Assembly: GCA_021234155.1 (NCBI GenBank)
Contig: JAJEKV010000079.1
Location: 3,074,261 to 3,138,260 of the forward strand
Direction of reading: 5' to 3'
Source: Isoetes taiwanensis
Taxonomy: Eukaryota; Streptophyta; Lycopodiopsida; Isoetales; Isoetaceae
DNA: 64,000 nucleotides
Part shown: piece after piece, positions 42,340 through 57,040 of the stretch
Position numbering within the stretch: the stretch's first letter is position 1
How the letters are laid out: each line of letters begins with the position of its first letter
The notes under the pieces: generated by a model
What the model saw: the letters and a program-made list of their open reading frames with translations, nothing else
Database searches by the model: none
What the model was told of the DNA's origin: nothing
Made by a program: the position numbers and the translations under genes

Positions 42340-43500
42340 AAGAAACAATTTATTGCTGGCATGACAGCACTGGAAAAAGCCAACGAGGTTAAAAAATTAA
42401 CTTTTGAGGAGATTCAAGATATTGATGATGACGAAGAGGAAGACCCATTTGGGGAGAACGTACTCTCTAAAAAAGACAAAGAGACCCTTAAAGGCAGGAC
42501 CACGGGAGGTAATAAGATTGATAAGGACTTCAACTTTAATCTTGCTAATTGTCACAGGTTTCCTATTAAGCTCCAAAGAATTGTGGAAAGCTATTTTGTT
42601 TTATACAATCAGGGGATATGGAGATCCAAGAACTTTGGAGCCTTAGCATCTATTACGGAGGAAGCTTGGATTACCCTCACGTAATATTACACACTGGCAA
42701 ACCGGGTCTTTGCTAGGGCTGCTGCTTATAAGATGGATAAGCTGGTCAAACAAGAAAGGGTTAAATTTCAGATCGACCACAGGTTCTTTGACAAGACTTG
42801 TGAAAAAACTGAGTTCATTTACATTAATCAGAAAGGCCATATGGCATATCCTAGTGAACGAAGGGGAGACTTCTATCTGAAACGAATATGGAGAACATTT
42901 TGCCCCTATTTCAAATGCATTTGAGAACCTACAAGGGGTAATGTCAACAATAATAAGTGCAGGGACAATATGACTTGGCTTGACCAAGCAATCTGGTATA
43001 TGTTTAATAATTTGGATGAGATATATCCTGATATGACTGTGGTTGGCCAAATGGTTGCCTTCAGAACATGCATTAAGACTACTTTGAAAACCAGCCTTTC
43101 TTTCATATCTAGTGGCCAGACATATGCTAATTGATATGGCATTTCAAATGGCAGTAGACCCATGGGCTGATTTTAAATTAAGCAGATCTAAGTGCATGCT
43201 GGTAGACATCTGCGAGAAAAGTATCAAACCTCAATCTTTCCTTAAATAAAATGAGGGGGCAACAAGCAATAGTAGTGGAAGAGTTAGTAAGTATGGCAAA
43301 TCTGCATCTAATAGTCGCATTACAAATTTATAATAGCAAGGTCATTGGACCTCCCAGATCACTATGGCACCTACTAAAGCCATTACTAATGCTTCGAAAG
43401 TGAAACAATTGAATGTTTGAATACTCCTACTAATATAGGACATTCTTTACTAAAGGCAAAGAAACTAGGACCGGATAAAACAAGGATGAGACGGTACAAA
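42340..43500 (+). pseudogene. Copy 1 of the ORF linked to the Penelope-like element
   Basis: Frames in order: ARNNLLLAMTALEKANEVKK, then IDDDEEEDPFGENVL (acidic), DKDFNFNLANCHRFPIKLQR, FQIDHRFFDKTCEKTEF, KGHMAYPSERRGDFYLKRIW then RTFCPYFK, MTWLDQAIWYMFNNLDEIYP, and finally TPTNIGHSLLKAKKLGPDKT at about 43425. Each block has a counterpart in the same order at 55780-57040. Several stops and shifts make it dead, and the reverse transcriptase found after copy 2 is absent here. The protein family is unknown to me. Its place before an RT suggests a gag- or ORF1-like role. Confidence 0.6.
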
Positions 43501-44046
43501 AGTTGACATATTACAAGTAATCTCGGTGAGTCATGATCGCACCACTTATTACTATGCATGGAATGAATTTTCTTTAATATGCTTCTTATACATTGTTACA
43601 TTAGTTGATATGATTGATGTACTTATGAGGAAAATAGAACATTGTTCTGAATATAACAAAGCTATCCAAACATATGCCACTTGGCCCACTTAAATATTCT
43701 ATCCTTGATAAAATTATGTGTCATGTGATATTTGAGCAGAAGTATAGGTCTTTATACAGTAAATCTTTATACAGTAAATCTGCTAAGGCCCAGGGGATTA
43801 GTGACCACATCTTGGCTCCTCTGGACTAACGAGGATTCATACGAGCATTCATGAGAAGCAGTGGCAGTGAATGCAAGTAAAGGGCATCGAAGTTGAAAAG
43901 GGGCGCTGCCAGCATTTGATGTGCTTAAAATCAAAAGTTAGGTCTTCTCTCAATTTGATATTTGGAGCGTGCAAAAGGAGCATGCAAAAGCTATTTTCTT
44001 TTCCTAGTACTGAGTGCAGGCAGAGCAGGGATCGGTTTCTCTCCAG
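43501..44046. other. No gene recognised
   Basis: AT-rich, with a 15-bp direct duplication of TCTTTATACAGTAAA at about 43750. Confidence 0.4.
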
Positions 44047-44084
44047 CGATCTGTCTCATCCTTAATTCGTCAGGAGCAAATCTT

Positions 44085-44616
44085 TTAAAATAATCCTCCG
44101 AACCAGGTTTGAAAATTGGATTCGTCTGGAACCAGGCTTGGGCTACATCTGTGCCCGCAATACCGGTTATCTCTGAGTAAGATCCCCAACAAATTAGGCA
44201 TTGTCTTCTCTCTTTGGATCTCCTTTTTCAATTTAACTACTTCGGAGACGCCCGTCTCCAGGTCTTCACCTGTGAACCGTAACCCATCTTGGCCAAAGAA
44301 CAGTTGATCCTTGGCTCTGTACGCCCGACCTTTCCTCTCGAACCTCCAGGCTTTTCGTTCCTTATCGTATTTTGCCAATTTGGCTTTTTGATTGATTTAC
44401 ATGGGTCACAACTATATCAATAACAAGATCTGGCCAGCTCTGCATGTTGCTCCATTTTCTCAAAATTTGCCTTCCTAGTCTGGTCGAATTTGCATCTTCA
44501 AATTGGCCTTCTGGTCTTGTTGAAATTTTGCACATGTTTTCTGTGTTTTGCAGCTCTCGGGTGCTGATTCTTACCCTCTGTGATATATTCGCCATCGAAT
44601 CAGATGAATCGAGCAA
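44085..44616 (-). pseudogene. Unclassified charged protein fragment
   Basis: Two overlapping minus-strand frames read as one protein with a frameshift: RVRISTRELQNTENMCKIST and LRKWSNMQSWPDLVIDIVVT (44362-44616), then AKYDKERKAWRFERKGRAYR, FGQDGLRFTGEDLETGVSEV and VKLKKEIQREKTMPNLLGIL (44085-44378). Not recognised. It could be part of a retroelement ORF. Confidence 0.3.
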
Positions 44617-47600
44617 GATCTGGCTCTGTGTTCTTGATGTCTAATCTTTGATCTGCTTTGTCCTTTCGATTGGCTTTAATTGGCCCAACCAATATCGACA
44701 TGCCACATCCTCCCTCTCATTTGCTTAGCTAAGTAGAACGTTTCTTCTCGACCTTTCCTAGGTTCATTTTAAGTCGAGGAAAATTCAGGTTTTTGCCGTG
44801 CCCGCATTTCTCTAGCCAACACTGGTCCTACGCGCCTTGGTCCCATCATGTTTGATATTTAGTCCTTCATATTTCCACCAAATCCTCACGTTGAATTTGT
44901 TATTTTTCTATTCATCTATTGACTACGGTTGTTATCACATTTTCGATTGACGGTACTGCCCCATGGTTTCTTTCTCCTCTGTTTTCTTCAGGTTTGGCTC
45001 TTCTAATAAATTGGTATTGAGATTTTTTTTTAGATACATGTCCCTATTCGCTATTTTTACATGCCGCAATTAGTTGGCTATCATTCCATGGCACCATTTA
45101 TATTTTTTCGAGGTGTTGTATTCACTGTTGGTACATTTCCCCTAACTTTGGGATGGAACCTTTGCAACCTCAAACTCCACCGTTATAGTTTTGCCACAGT
45201 GTTATTCAATGCACTTGTTTCTCGAATGACTTGCTTTCCGGAGATCGTTTTTGCCATGCAACCGCCTTTATCTCTATGCATCACTATCGATTCACCACCA
45301 TTCCTTATCTTAAACATTCGTTTGTGAACATGCCACACATCTACCTATAAACATCTATCATTTCCCTAGCTAACAATTTTCTTCATTTGAGCCTTTATTT
45401 CAGCCCTTTTAGCTCCTCTACATTCATTCCTTTATTTGAACCCCTACGTTTCTCAACCCAATAAATCACTGCTTTGAGTTTGTGATTCTGGTGGATGTTA
45501 AAAAAATCTATTCTATTCTATTCTATGGTATTTTTTTAACAGGCATCTTTATTTTATTTTATTTTTTTGTAAGGTATAGTTTGTGTTGCCTTATCCTCAA
45601 CCAACTACTACAAATATTTTGGTTTTGAAAATGTTGAAAATTTCTAACTCTTGTGGTGCTCCATTATTTTATTCGATTCATTTATGCCTCTACAGTTGAA
45701 CTCATATTACTATGTCATAATTAATATTGGGATTTTCTTTTGATAAACTTGACTTTCTACAGGAAAATGTTGTCTAAGCAATTTTCCCTCTTCTGCATAT
45801 ACTCTATGTTCCCTTTGTTAAGCAATTTCTTGGACTGATATCTCTGCCACTATTTCATCATGTGGTGGCTCATTCAATTTTGTCTAGATACATGCATATG
45901 GGTATTGATTATTTTAGACTATGTAGAGATATGTCCTATGCTTTCTAAAGTGGTTTCACATAGTTTTGAGGCTTTTTTTGTCAAAAGGGGTTCTAAACTT
46001 GTATTCAATGGTTCTTGGACATATGCTATAGATATATTTTACAGTGCCTTTACATATACATTGTCCGACATTCCACACAACCTGCTTTTGCTTGATCTAT
46101 TTTTGTAGCTAGAGTTGGGATTCTATTTTGGGACAGTTATTTCTTGGACCATTTCATTCATCCTCTTGAGGGTTTATGGTTTGGGGATCTTGTGGCATGT
46201 TGAAGTGGTGAGTTGCAAATTGTATAGAGTACGTATACTCGAATTCATCACTGGTATTTGTTTTTATGATTTTTCTACAATGAGCTTGGTTCATTTCTAC
46301 AAGCTATTTTAGGGTAATAAAGGTTCTCCCGACCTTTTGTGCCTTATGCATTAGACGGGGTAAGTTGTTATTTCTTTTGAATGGTATCTCTTGGATAAGG
46401 TTTTGGTCTCTCCAAGCTTAGCTATGGTATCCCACCTCACGTATAGTAGCTGGAGATTTCACCATTTACATTGCTCACTGTTTCATGACCAATCCTTTGA
46501 TTCCTTCTCTCTGATGAAGTTGTTAATTCCTGCCACCATGACTCCGCTGCCTATGTTTAACTTGAAGGTTGATGCAAGTTCTTTAATAGCATAATCAATC
46601 TTGTTAATTTGGGATTTTCTGGTCTGAAGGAAAATGTTTTTGGAATTTTTTTTTAATTGATTTCCTAAGATTTTGTGGGTTTGCGGCCGCCAGAAAAAAA
46701 AACCGATTTCCGGAAATCAGGAAAAAAAAAATTGGTATGATTTCCATTTTCCCTAACCCCGAGCAGATCGATTTGCCCCCTTCATTTTTTATTCAGGGTT
46801 ATAGGGTTATGGGGGTTTAGAGTTCCGTGGCAATTCGTTAGAAGGGCGAGATCCAGTTTTGGAAATAAGGAGGCAGAGGTCGTTTCTACAGATTAGACCA
46901 TCGGTGTTCTTATCAAAAGCTGTAAAAATCTTGCACAATTCAAGCTAGAAAGACGAAGATTTTGCCATGGACTCGATTCCGACGATTTGCGATCAAAAAA
47001 ATGCTGGGATTGGGGCAATAAAGTTTTCTGACAATCTGATCCGGATGGCTTGCCTCCACGGTTGGTGCATCTTCTTGCTCTTTTGATTACCGTAGTTAGC
47101 ATGTTGGATCAAAATCCGTCGGGATAATGCCATGTGCAGGACAATTCGAGTCCGAATATTTTTGGTAGCCTTGGGATCGATGGATCTGCATGGAGGGAGA
47201 ACAAGTTGCAGAAGGAGGTAAACGAACTTCTATCTCTTTTCACCGGAATATGATGGGAGCTTTTTTAATATAAAAAAACAAGGCATCCAAGGCTCTGATG
47301 AGGGTAAAAGAAATAACATAATTTTTGGGTTCTTTCTTTTTAATTGCATAGGCGGCACAGCCTGAAAGTCCATGATTGCTAACGATCCTGGTAAGAGACT
47401 TTCTTGGCCAAATTAGGCACCTGTTTGTGGGAGATTATGTTTCCACTGTCTGCCAAGTTTAGGTATGAAATATGACAATTTCAGGCCATTTGTGATTCCT
47501 CTAAGAGCTGCTTGGATGAGCTTGCCAAGGTAAACTTAATGTTCTTTTTCATTTTCTCAATTCCATGATTTACTGATTCGGGGTTCATGGGTAGATATTT

Positions 47601-50028
47601 GCAACAATAAGTTGTATTTGAATTTTCCAGCCTGTTTGTTGATTATCAAGATTCGTGCGTTGCATGATATATCAAGAAATCTTGACATATAGAATCACAT
47701 GTTCTTTGCATCTTTCATTAGGAGAATATATGAAATAATAATGGTTGGAAACAAAGATCTACTATCGTCGGGGATGTTATGTGCAGATGCTCTGTATCTT
47801 ATCCATGTTCTTTATGTAGGTCATGGCATAGGCGAATAAGCATACAAGAAAACCCAAGAGCCAAGTAGCTAAGTCGCTGCTCAGAGTTCAAGTCTCCAAG
47901 GAGGTCAACTCATGCACATTAGATTATTGATGCAGGAAAATATTGCATTGAATTGATCAGGCCAAGGACAAAGAGATTGCTGGCCTATGGATGTGGTTTC
48001 GACTACAGATTAAAAAGCTCTAGCTGCATGGATGGCTGCTGCAGCTCTTTGTTCGTGCATGGATCTTTTGTCGTGCAGAAGTTTCCATGTTTTACATTGC
48101 ATGTTCTTGCAAAGATGCAGGCAATGTTTTTTTGCGTAATGGTCGAATTCTTCTTGGGCTACTAATTTTCGAAGCAACCCAACACAGGGTGGAGTTTGAG
48201 CTTCTTTCTGCTACATTCGTAAGTATATCCATTGATTTATTTCAAATTCCTGCCCGATGCATTTGCAAATGTCTTTATCTGTGTCCTTGGGTCAAACTTT
48301 CCTGTGTTGTTGTACAAGGTATTGCAGAAAGATTCATCCACATCCACCAAAGGATATAGGTTAGTGTTTGGTACATGAATGCTTGGTACATGATAACATG
48401 AATGCTGATCGTGTTTTACCCTATTATACAAACTGTACATGATCCTGTCGACCAAACAAGAACTTTGGTCCTGTAACAATCCTTTTCATTCTTATCTACT
48501 TCTGCAAGAAGCATGCAGAAAGTTCAATCTGGCTTGCCACCTTTGCTTATATTATTTCATCCTTGGTTTCTCCAGTTTAAAATGAGGCATGATCTTTATT
48601 TGTGGACCTTTTCTCCAGATGTAATTGACCTGTATGTGATTTATAGATGACCCGATATAAAAAGAATGCTACTTTGCTGCAGTGGTATGTCCATGTATTT
48701 AGTGCTAGAATTATTTGTATGTTATTTTTTGTCGGACATTCTATACATCATGAGCTATCAAATAATATTTGAGCATTGCTATGTTCTTTTTCTAAAAGTT
48801 TGCGAGTTTTGTGGCAGGAATATTCAAGTAAACAAAGATTGTAGTATTTTTCTGCTGCGTGCCTCAACGAAAGGTATTGGTATGTTCCTTTTCAACTATT
48901 TGTATAATTCCTGATAGAACTTTATAGAGAATGCCCCACTCCTGTGACCATGTCGCATCAACAATATCTTAACTCTATGACAATGTTTACATATTCAGGT
49001 TATATTCAGGTCTTACAATTTTTTTCTTTAGCTCTTTCAGGATTATCATCGTCTGCTAATTATGTGTTTGAAATTTAGGTTCATCTCCAGTTTGGAGTTC
49101 ATAAAACTTGAAAGATGAATTGGATATCTTCGCATTTGAATCTTCAGCCCTTTTCTAGGATCTTTAAATCCAATTTGTTTACTTTAATTCTCAAAGGCAT
49201 TCACACGGTTGCTTCCAACACGTGAATACTACCAATGATATTATTTTGAGAAGGTTCTAATACTCTGCAAGTACAAAAAACTCAATTCCATTATCTATTT
49301 GAAAGATCTAACAAATGCATTGGCACATTGAAAATCCTATTCAATAGTTAATTACAAAAAGTGGAGATGAGATGTTGTGGACGCAATATTGTTGGCTTTG
49401 TATTATTGTTTTCATCTTTTCTCTTTGTTCTTGTGGTCTCAAGATGAGAACTTAATTGTCCTGAGATATTTTGCTCTTTCATCTATTCATTCGTCCTTCT
49501 GGAGGCTGAAGCAGAGCTGAAGGTAGGACTTTAAGCCCTGCTAAGTTTTTGGAATAATTGGTCAGGAGATCTCATATATTTTCTCAAAGAAAGACTTTTG
49601 GAGGCATGGCTGGGCAGGTTTGGGTCTGATCCTCATGCAAATGTCTTCAATTTGATCATCTCAGGGGCAATGTATTATCTTTGATGATTCAGTTGACGTT
49701 GAACTCTGAGAATATCTAAAATCTTCATGTAGTCTGAAGGGATTGGGATGGTGTTAGAGTCGGCAGAGAAGGCCCAGCTGGTGCTTGCATATTATAAAAC
49801 ATCAGTGATATAATCTCAGAGAAGATTACATTTTGGCAGGAGAAGATTACATTTTGGCAGGAGATATGGATGATGCACACATTTAATTTAATCTGCTGTC
49901 TGCCACATCTTGCAACTACCATCAAGGTACAGAAGGGAGTTTACTTATCTTTACTGAGGTGTAGAATCTGTTGTTATAAATACACCTGGAACAAAAAAGC
50001 GATGGTAAGCATGCTCCAACTCATTCTT
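44617..50028. other. Long AT-rich stretch without a recognisable gene
   Basis: Many short frames, none protein-like. Several splice-like signals (for example GAGGTAAAC at about 47216) could belong to a spliced non-coding transcript, but that cannot be shown. A 21-bp tandem pair, GAGAAGATTACATTTTGGCA, is at 49820-49861. Confidence 0.45.
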
Positions 50029-50230
50029 CTGTATTTCATTCTAAAGCCAGAGGAAAATCCAAGGAAGGGGATGGAAGGAGAGACACTGCATATGATGAGG
50101 AGTACTCTTCTTCAACTGTTCGTGATATTGCATCAAAATTTTGGTGCTTCAAAGATGCCTCAGAAGTTATGTCGGATAATTGGTTGTGGTTATCAGATTG
50201 ACTTCTACTGGCTGTGGAGGATGCCACCTA
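50029..50230 (+). other. Possible coding exon (unidentified)
   Basis: One frame reads FHSKARGKSKEGDGRRDTAY, then DEEYSSSTVRDIASKFWCFK, then DASEVMSDNWLWLSD before a stop at about 50203. This is better than chance sequence, with a preceding pyrimidine tract and CAG-type acceptor options. The protein is not recognised and no neighbouring exon was found. Confidence 0.3.
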
Positions 50231-52730
50231 TGTTCTAGGATTACAAATCAATTTGCATCTCATAGTTTGATAAGATAAACCTATCTGCATCTTACAGTTC
50301 GATAAGCTAAATCTGTATGTTCTAGAAGAGAGTGAATCATGTTAACTTCTTAGCACAAGGCCATATTTGCAGGTGGTGCTTATTGTATCTTTCATTGGTC
50401 ACGTATACATCCATTTTGAGGAGAATGAATTGAGTTTTGTTAGTACTGTTGAATGGTCCTTTGTACTGCCTGTGCATAATTCTGTATCTGGATATGCAAG
50501 GAGAGAGTACAATATCATGTTGACATCACATGGAATGTCTTCGCAGCCGTATATTTCTATTCAAATATAGCCTAAAAGAGGAACTTAAAAGTATAAGCCA
50601 TATGTGACTATAAGCCATATGTGACTGCAATACTAAGTTCGGATCAATTACATGACAAAAATCATTAGTATTTAGATGTCAGTTTCAGTGGCACAATCTG
50701 TTAGCATTTACATGTTTCGTGTAGGTAGACATGTTAGGTTAGGTGCCACAATCGGTTAGCGCACACAATGGTGACGTAGGTAAACATTACATTTTGTTAT
50801 ATTTAGTGTGAACACTCATCCTATATAATGCGTGTTGTGCTTGCTTGCCAAACCAATTTTATGCTTGCTCCATGCTTTTTAAATTGTTGTATGATGTTAT
50901 AATTGTTTATAGTATAATTGTTGAACGAGAATAAACAATACAACATATAAGGTACATTTTCAATTAGCTAGGCCTCCTCTCACGCTTGCCCACTTGGCAT
51001 AGGATCACTTGCATGCAATCTTTTGCTCGCTTACTAAGATGCCATAATCTGATGAGAATTTAACCAAAGACTACAATCCTCAAATCCGAAGTAGCATGTC
51101 ATTCAATATGATAGCTAAAATCTATGCCGAACGACAAACACTGGAAGTCGCATGGCAAATGGGAATCATTTCACACCTTGCAATTTGCAATCATGGAGCA
51201 TGGAGGATAAGATTGCCCAGATTGAAATAATACCAAAAAAATTGGTCTCCAATTTTGGAATCACAAAAATATTTTCCGGCCACCAAGCCACCAACAATAT
51301 TAGGAAATCACCCTAAAAGAGAGAACAAAAAAATTTATCCACCAAACCAAAAAATCCCAAATCAAAAAACCTCCATGTGTTATCTAAAGTAGTTATTACA
51401 ACCCAACAATGACAGGCATATTCTTATCATATCTCTAAAATCCACTTCTTTCTAGCAAAGATGTATCATTGTTCCAGAGCATGTTTCAAATCATGCCAAA
51501 ACATTTGCTCCATATATTCTGCATACTGGTATGCAAGTTTTAAGTTGCTTCACACATTGACACATTTTTTGTATGACATTTCTATTCATTTCATACCATG
51601 ATCCATTTCACTGTGTATCTAGAGATGAATTCTTTGGCATTTGTATTACATAATAAAACAACACAAAAACACACAATAATGCCCCTCACACACACATTCA
51701 CAAAAGCTGCCATATTCTTTAGAGAAGAACAATCAAACAACCACCCTTGCAATATTGTAGCAAAAGCAAGAACACGCACCATAACTAGTAAATAGTTATA
51801 ATCTATCTCAAGCAGTGCCTGTCAACATTCACAAACAGGTTTTAGTCGTTGGGGATTTAAGTTAACAAGACTATGAACACGGGGTAACATTTGGAAAAAT
51901 CCTACACATTCTTTATGTCTCCTTTCACATCTCAAATGCTTATGTGGCATCATATATTATTCATGGGTTGTGTATGCCCTCTTTTCTATAAAAATATAAC
52001 CATTGGCTTCATCTTTTATTCAACTAGAACCAATAAATGGTGTGTATAATATCAAAATCTAGCCACATATCGATGTCATTTTTTTTTTTTTGGCATTCCC
52101 AGCATTTACACATCAAGAATGGTGTTTGTCTCTCAACATTTCTTAGAAATGGCCATTCTTATTTAGTCTTTTGTTAATTTCATTTGCATCAACTAATGGG
52201 AATCTTGCATTAAAGAATATATATGGATGTCATAGATGTGCATGTATGCACACTCTCAATCGAAGTCAATTGATAATTAACAATATGAGGAAACACATGC
52301 ATATGATTGTTATTAATAATTATGAGATTTCAATTCACATATTAGCACTCCATTCTATATATAGACACATTTTATCCACATTTCATCTGTCAAATCCATA
52401 CGTCTACCCATTCGACATGACCACAACTAATGTCCATAAATACATTCAACACATCTACGATGCCGGGCACACGTTTCTAGTACCTGTTAAAATGGTTTAT
52501 TGTGTGGTGCTTCAAACTAACATAGATTAACATGCATTGTTTTTGGGATAATTGATGTGCATGCGTGTGGCGTGGCATTTATATGGCGCCTTGGTTGGGT
52601 TTTAAATTCATAGTTGGAGTCTCTTCCAGAAGTTGGATTGGAATCTATTAGGATGATGGCGACGCCTCTATTCTTAACATGTGAGGTGGCTTCGCATGGT
52701 TCTAGATTTCTTATTGTTTTTTCATGAGAT

Positions 52731-52765
<35 letters not shown>

Positions 52766-53139
52766 TAATATAGTGATGGATATAGCACATAGTGATTGAT
52801 ATAGCACATATAATGGGTTGAATATTTCCTGATATACTTGTGGCTAAGGTGAAGCAGTGCTACTATTAGCCTATATCATGACATAAGTTAATACTAACTT
52901 GATAAAAAGCAGAAGGGAAGGATAATGGTCACTGGTACCATTGAAACCAGCTAGTAAAATAAATATGGACTTTACTTGGATTTTTACTAGCTTGTCTTAA
53001 CCTTTAATTTAAGGCTATGGTCATAGTAGTCAAGCGGCTAACCACCTACCTTTAATGATATTTATGTTTTACCTACAATTTTAGTAGTGAAGCGTGGCGT
53101 GAGGGGTTTCTTGGCAATACTCTTTAAGGAACGGGCAAC
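50231..53139. other. AT-rich stretch without a recognisable gene
   Basis: Contains a run of 29 T at 52735-52763 and short chance frames (for example 52171-52530). A short duplication, TATAAGCCATATGTGAC, is at about 50593-50626. Confidence 0.5.
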
Positions 53140-55779
53140 TCCTACCATTGAATGAATTGATATCTCAAGATTTTTGGATTTTCGTACCCAAGAAATGGGT
53201 TACGACTCAGACGGGGCTGAAATGACTTCTGGATCAAAACGTAAAAGCTTAACAGTGAAGTTTGTAGGCGCGAGTTTGAGGAGTTCAACTTGACAATAGA
53301 TCCAGATGTTATATGGAGAACCGTAGTGGTAGAGGTGGCTCCCAAGGAAAAAAGCTCATACAACAGATGAGTACTTGGCCAATCAAAGAAGTGGTAAGCA
53401 ATATGGAAGTAGGCGCCAAGAAGACTTTGGCCTCCACAAAGCATTAACGATACACAAGAAATAGATGAGGACCCGACTATAATCGGGTTTTCGCCATTTG
53501 AATAGCTATAGATTGATTATATTTTGACATTTCATTTCGGTTACTGGGCTATAACGGAGAGATCTTGTAATAGTTTAGACGTAATAAGATTTGCATATAC
53601 TTAATGACCTTAGGGTGAATGATACCTAGGCCAAAAGCTATTGCCATAAAATATAAAAGGCCATAGATAATAGATTAAAGCTAGTTTCGTCTAGTGAGTT
53701 TAGAGCACTACAAGAAAGGTGTTGCATAATCCCGATGCAGACTAAATGTGTGGTGACAAACAATGGTATAAACTCGTAGATGCAAGATCTATAACTTATT
53801 CTTTATATTATACCTGTTTCTAAGAGAGAGATTAGGTAATACTTCATAATAATCCTAAGTTATGAATATTGTGAATGATGTTTTAAGAGCTAAAGCGCCC
53901 AAGAATATAGTTATAGCTTTGATTCAATCCGGATTTAAATCTAATACATGCTATTTGATTATTATTTCTCCCCGATACCATTTAGCTTAGATCGACTAAT
54001 AGGGCAAAAGGGCACAATGGGTGATCAGCGAAGAGCCGAAAATCCCAATGTACCTTTTGGCCCTTGCTTACATACCATTTTTATGTGCTAACAAGGTATT
54101 GATTGGTCAGCAGTACGGGATTTTTCTTCCCATTGTTCTCTTTTTGAAGTATTTTAAGTTGGTTTTTTTGTATGGAGGATGGAGATCTTGAAGAACAATA
54201 CAACTTGATGATTCTGGATGACAAGAAGATGACTTTTCCGGGATAAAGGGCTGTAAAACTGATACTTCTCTTTTTCAAAATGATACTATTAACATATTTT
54301 AGTTTATGCTTTTTGAATGCTTTGGTCACATATGCAATTTTGCATCGACATCATTATAATAGCATAATGGCAGCATTCTTAAATTTTGTTTCTTGCTTTA
54401 TAGAAGCATGTTTTCATAACTACCACCTTCATACTCATATGTTAAAAGAGTTTGACATATAATTGCTACCATGCTCTATGGGTTAAACATCTAAGTTAAT
54501 CAATTATGCTTAAAAGCTTATTTACGAATCTTGTCTTGAATTCTGGGTACATTCCTATTAAGTCTAAAGTTATGATAAAATGAAAGTTACACTGAGGAAG
54601 ACAAAGTTGCATGTCAAGAGATAGTTATATCTTGGATATCAGAATAGTATATAAGGAACCTGATTGTGTCCTGGGTTAAGATAATACAAGTTCCTTTAGT
54701 AGATTCTACATGTTTACATTACGGTATGGTAATAGTTATGAAGTTAGTGGTCAAAACATTGATAAACATGATTTGTTATATTACACAATAAGAAGGCTCA
54801 ACAATAATACAAATGGTGAAAGTTGTTCTTTGACGTTTTAAAGTCCCATATAAAGATTAGATATTTGGAGAGTTGTAAAATGCCAAGGTAAAGTTTGCAC
54901 GAGTCCCTAGTTTGCTGGTTGCTACATGAATTATACCTCGAATCATTGTACTGGAATTTTGTTGAGCAGTGGTCTCATATAACTGTGGTATAATATTCTT
55001 GAACAGAATTACGTAAATTGGGTCTTACACGGGCCTTCCTAAGTAGTCTAAAATTCTACAGGCCAGTATCTTAATGATGAATAGTTTAAAGTTTTATGTT
55101 TCAATGGTTCTAGTCTACTTCTTTCTCAAGACATATGGTACTAAGATAAATAATGGCTAAATTTAATGGGTAACAAGACAGCGATCTAGAAATGCTCAAT
55201 CTAGTATCGGGTGATAATACTACTAAAAGGGATTGACTGGTGGATGTCCGTCTAGGTTGACTAGTTGACCGGGTTTTTAGACACTTCACCACCTTTGGAG
55301 ATATCCGGGTGTTGTCTTTTACTGTTTTGCTATTTGTTTGAGCATGTATGTTTCCCTATCTTTGCTACTTAGGGTACTCAGTTTCTTGGCGTTTCCATAA
55401 GATGTCTTGTAAGCCTATATGATGGCCGATTTAAATATTTACATGGTTTTTACGGATATTTATCCGCGGGATTACCAAGATGACGATGAGGATTTGAAGT
55501 AATACTTCCAACATGGAATGCCGGTGGTGGAAATTGGATATGATAAAAATAAATAGGATTGAGTGCCCTAATTGGCACCGTACGTACCATTACGTTGTTG
55601 CATCAAGAATATGAAATTTCATGAAATCGTCTTTGGAAAGAGAAGCCATGAGGACACTGATCAAATATCATTTATTTACATCTTGGCTTCGATGAATGGC
55701 TCATGCTTTTACCACAGTTAATAAACTTTCGATAAGAAAGAAGAGGTATACCCGTTTGTTTATAACTTATATGATAGTT
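53140..55779 (+). other. Decayed coding-like DNA, perhaps the 5' part of the Penelope-like element
   Basis: Short protein-like runs in changing frames: PKKWVTTQTGLK (about 53190), EEFNLTIDPDVIWRTVVVEV then APKEKSSYNR (about 53277-53365). A clear start cannot be placed. It precedes copy 2 of the element ORF, and I saw no counterpart upstream of copy 1. Confidence 0.3.
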
Positions 55780-57040
55780 TGCCAAGAGAAAGTATACAAA
55801 GTGGACCAAGGCGAAGATGAAAAGAGCCAAAGATTTCATCATTGGGGTAACTGCACTAGAAGAAGTCAATGGGATTAAGAATACACATGCCAAGGAAGAA
55901 GAAACGATTCTGAATAAATAAACCCGGTAGTCACGGATATGGAATCCAATGATATAGATGACCCATTTGGTGAAGCTTTGTTTTGATCAAGATGATAAAA
56001 GGTTTACATCCCTCGTTAGATGATAACAATGGCGCCAGCAATATTGACTTTAAGTTCACATTGACAAAGCTGTCTAAGGTTCCCGTTATACGGATAGGTT
56101 AGTGGAGAACCACGGACTACTTTGCAACTGAGGAATATGGAGAACAAAAATTATGGAGCACTTGCTCCTATCCACCGAAAGAGGCATGGAAGGTACTAGG
56201 CGTATAACCAAAGAGATGGTACAGGGAGGCTAAAGCAACACTTTTAGAATGACAAGGATGAAAAGGACAAAAGTTAAGGCGGTTGTTGGCACTAAATTCT
56301 TCGACAAAAAATGCAACAAAAGTGATCCGATGATAATGCGCGGAAAGGACATATGGCCTACACCAACATAACACGAGATGATTTCTATCTTAAACGTATT
56401 TGGCGGACTATGTGTCCATATTTTAAAAAGCGTATTTGTGATAACATAAAGGGAAACAGCCCAAGGATTGTGAAGAAAGCATGATCTGGTTTGATCATCT
56501 TTGTGTGATATGCTTTAATAACCTAGAGGTTCTTTATCCCGACTTATCGGTTCTTTGGTCGTATGGTGGCTTTTCGAGAAATACACTTAAGACCACACTA
56601 AAAGCTGGGATTCTGACATTCTGGGGTACACGGAGGTAAGGAAGATGTTAATAGGTATGACTTTAAAGATGGCGAATGACCACGATGCGATCTGAAAACA
56701 TCCTTCCCCAAAGGGATTATGACCCATATCCGTGAAAAACAGGTGAAGTCCATAAAATTCTTGAAAGATTCATATAGTACTTTGCTAGCACAAGTAGCAA
56801 TCGTTACTCCAAGAAAGGAAAACACCGCGGAAGACCAGGTAGTTCCGGCTTTAAGATCAACGAACCACCTAGAATTACTGTTCTACCCATTGTTTGCGGA
56901 GACACGGACCTATCGGCGATTACAACAGTTGAAGGACTTATGACCCCCAACAATATGGGGCATTGGGTTACAAAGAAAAACGATACAAAACGGGCCCCAA
57001 AGGCATTGATGGTACTTGCACAAGTCCCGCAATATGATAT
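55780..57040 (+). pseudogene. Copy 2 of the ORF linked to the Penelope-like element
   Basis: Counterparts of copy 1 in order: KRAKDFIIGVTALEEVNGIK, NDIDDPFGEALF, NIDFKFTLTKLSKVPVIRIG, WRTTDYFATEEYGEQKLWS, GTKFFDKKCNKSDPM, KGHMAYTNITRDDFYLKRIW then RTMCPYFKK, a FNNLE.LYPDLSVL block at about 56515, and TPNNMGHWVTKKNDTKRAPK near 56950. Frameshifts and stops are frequent. It ends about 500 bp before the reverse transcriptase. Confidence 0.6.
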
